Assembly (NCBI GenBank): GCA_020434605.1
Contig: JAGRAL010000184.1
Coordinates: forward strand, 1 to 6,884
Reading direction: 5' to 3'
Origin: Bdellovibrionales bacterium
GTDB lineage: Bacteria; Bdellovibrionota; Bdellovibrionia; Bdellovibrionales; UBA840
DNA: 6,884 bases
Part shown: piece after piece, positions 5,933-6,884 of the stretch
Position numbering within the stretch: the stretch's first letter is position 1
Layout of the letters: every line of letters begins with the position of its first letter
The notes under the pieces: generated by a model
Told to the model about the DNA's origin: nothing
What the model saw: the letters and a program-made list of their open reading frames with translations, nothing else
Databases searched by the model: none
Program-made: the position numbers and the translations under genes

Positions 5933-6884
5933 AGACGACCATTGTTAATACAGCAAGAAGTAGGTGGTAAGATTGTTAAAACCAAATTGGTTAAACAGTC
6001 TAAAAAGCCTTTTGTGATAGGCTCTTCAAGAAAAGCAGACATTAGACTGCTAAACGAAGATGTCGTCGGTGTTCACTCTGCGTTAGAGTATCGTCATCCA
6101 CATTGGTATGTGATTCACATGGATCCGACGGTTGAAAAGCCAGAGGTTAAAATTGATAAAGATAGCGAGTTTAAAATTGCAGGTCAGACGATCAAGATTT
6201 TTTTAGGCGCAGAACCTAAAAAGACATATAACGACCATAATGTTGAAGCAAAACAGTTCAATGCACACCACATTATGGTTTGTGCAGGCAATGAGGTTTT
6301 GAGTACGCAGTATTTACCTATGACTCAACCATATGCTTTAAATGTTGGTTCTGAAATAAAAGTTCTACCCGCACCTACATCAGGAGCATGGGTAGAAACA
6401 AAGTTTGATAGATTTACAATAAAACAAAGACTGACATTTAAGCCTCTAGCACTACAAGCACCACCAGTATCATTAAACTTAGCTCTAGAACCGGAAACAC
6501 GAAATGGTCTAATTGTAGCTATTGGTTTGGCAATGCTTTTATTGCTTGGAGCAACAATCCTTCCAATGCTTAACAAAGAAGAAGAAAAAGAAGACAACCA
6601 GTTCGTACAAATGATTTTCGACCAAAAGATGGTTAAAAAATTACAACAAGAAGCAAGACAAGCACAAAGCAGTCAATTTGCAGAGGCTCCTAAACAAAAA
6701 ATTGATACTACACCAGTGCCTAAGCAACAGGTGGCTCAAAAAGTTGTGAAGGATATTAAAAAAATTGGAATTAGTAACTTGGTTGCAAAAATATCTAAGC
6801 GTGCATCAATGAATGCTCTACAAATCAATGCTGTTGGAAAAACAGCAGATGATTTGAATACAGGTGCAGCTATGGCTAGAATCT
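5927..6884 (+). CDS. gltG: FHA-domain inner-membrane protein, GltG/PglI-like (3' end outside window)
   Basis: Open for 319 codons to the window edge. An FHA-like beta domain spans about residues 8-100: PFVIGSSRKADIRLL (28-42), then DVVGVHSALEY (45-55) and WYVIHMD (60-66). A second beta-rich stretch follows to about 185 (HHIMVCAGNEVLSTQYLP around 106-123). One membrane helix lies at about 194-215 (NGLIVAIGLAMLLLLGATIL at 193-212), followed by acidic KEEEKEDN, which fits a cytoplasmic N-terminus and periplasmic C-terminus. After it comes a Q/K-rich segment and a G/N/A-rich stretch at the edge. M. xanthus GltG has this order and ends in a TonB-like domain (AgmX/PglI C-terminal type), which would lie beyond the window. 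The proposed role is to link cytoplasmic signalling and the AglRQS motor to the periplasmic Glt proteins. Oddly, the residues that usually bind phosphothreonine are replaced: Ser33 for the Arg of the GR motif, and Val47-Gly48 for the SR of SRxH; His50 is kept. The GTG start at 5927 (or TTG at 5930) overlaps no upstream gene but follows its stop by 2 bases. Confidence 0.8.
   Translation, partial: MLRRPLLIQQEVGGKIVKTKLVKQSKKPFVIGSSRKADIRLLNEDVVGVHSALEYRHPHWYVIHMDPTVEKPEVKIDKDSEFKIAGQTIKIFLGAEPKKTYNDHNVEAKQFNAHHIMVCAGNEVLSTQYLPMTQPYALNVGSEIKVLPAPTSGAWVETKFDRFTIKQRLTFKPLALQAPPVSLNLALEPETRNGLIVAIGLAMLLLLGATILPMLNKEEEKEDNQFVQMIFDQKMVKKLQQEARQAQSSQFAEAPKQKIDTTPVPKQQVAQKVVKDIKKIGISNLVAKISKRASMNALQINAVGKTADDLNTGAAMARI

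Noticed and set aside
5925..5933. ATG at 5925 as start of the last gene
   Set aside because: Its frame meets TGA at 5931-5933 after one further codon; the long frame starts at GTG 5927 or TTG 5930.
6325..6597. Reverse-strand open frame of 90 codons near the end of the window
   Set aside because: The forward strand here encodes the FHA-membrane protein without interruption for 319 codons with recognisable features, so the reverse frame is a shadow.
5925..6884. Frameshifted or broken gene in the last 960 bases
   Set aside because: The GTG/TTG frame is open to the window edge with an ordered FHA-like domain and membrane helix and a good ribosome-binding site, so no disruption is needed to explain the missing ATG.

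Overview
The window is AT-rich (two sampled 60-base lines are 35% G+C). It holds one tightly packed, co-directional gene cluster on the + strand with no intergenic space larger than 24 bases. Gene content and order point to a Glt/Agl-type envelope machine, known best from gliding motility in Myxococcus xanthus and also present in predatory Bdellovibrio-like bacteria. Low G+C together with the joined motor and core genes makes a low-GC member of the Bdellovibrionota (Bdellovibrio or Bacteriovorax/Halobacteriovorax type) my best guess. This rests on recognising families, not on a database search.

Layout: bases 1-49 are a short leader with a strong ribosome-binding site. Bases 50-1825 encode the proton-driven motor: a TolQ/ExbB/MotA-type channel protein (AglR-like) and two TolR/ExbD-type proteins (AglQ- and AglS-like), each with the conserved membrane aspartate. 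Bases 1826-4762 encode a 978-residue exported repeat protein (GltD/AgmU-like). Bases 4765-5643 encode a TPR lipoprotein (GltE/AglT-like). Bases 5640-5924 encode a small exported protein (GltF/CglF-like). Bases 5927-6884 encode the first 319 residues of a protein with a degenerate FHA domain, one membrane helix and a further segment (GltG/PglI-like). This last gene begins with a non-ATG codon and runs off the window.

How they would work together (family knowledge plus inference): AglR/Q/S use proton flow across the inner membrane to generate force. GltG spans the inner membrane, with its FHA domain in the cytoplasm and its C-terminal part in the periplasm, and so could couple cytoplasmic signals and motor force to the periplasm. 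GltD and GltF lie in the periplasm and GltE on the outer membrane, giving a chain that carries force to the cell surface. All stops and starts are adjacent or overlapping (TAG-ATG, ATGA, TAA-ATG), so the genes are probably co-transcribed and translationally coupled. GltH-, GltI- and GltJ-like genes would be expected downstream of the window. No RNA gene, mobile element, CRISPR array, terminator or notable repeat was seen.
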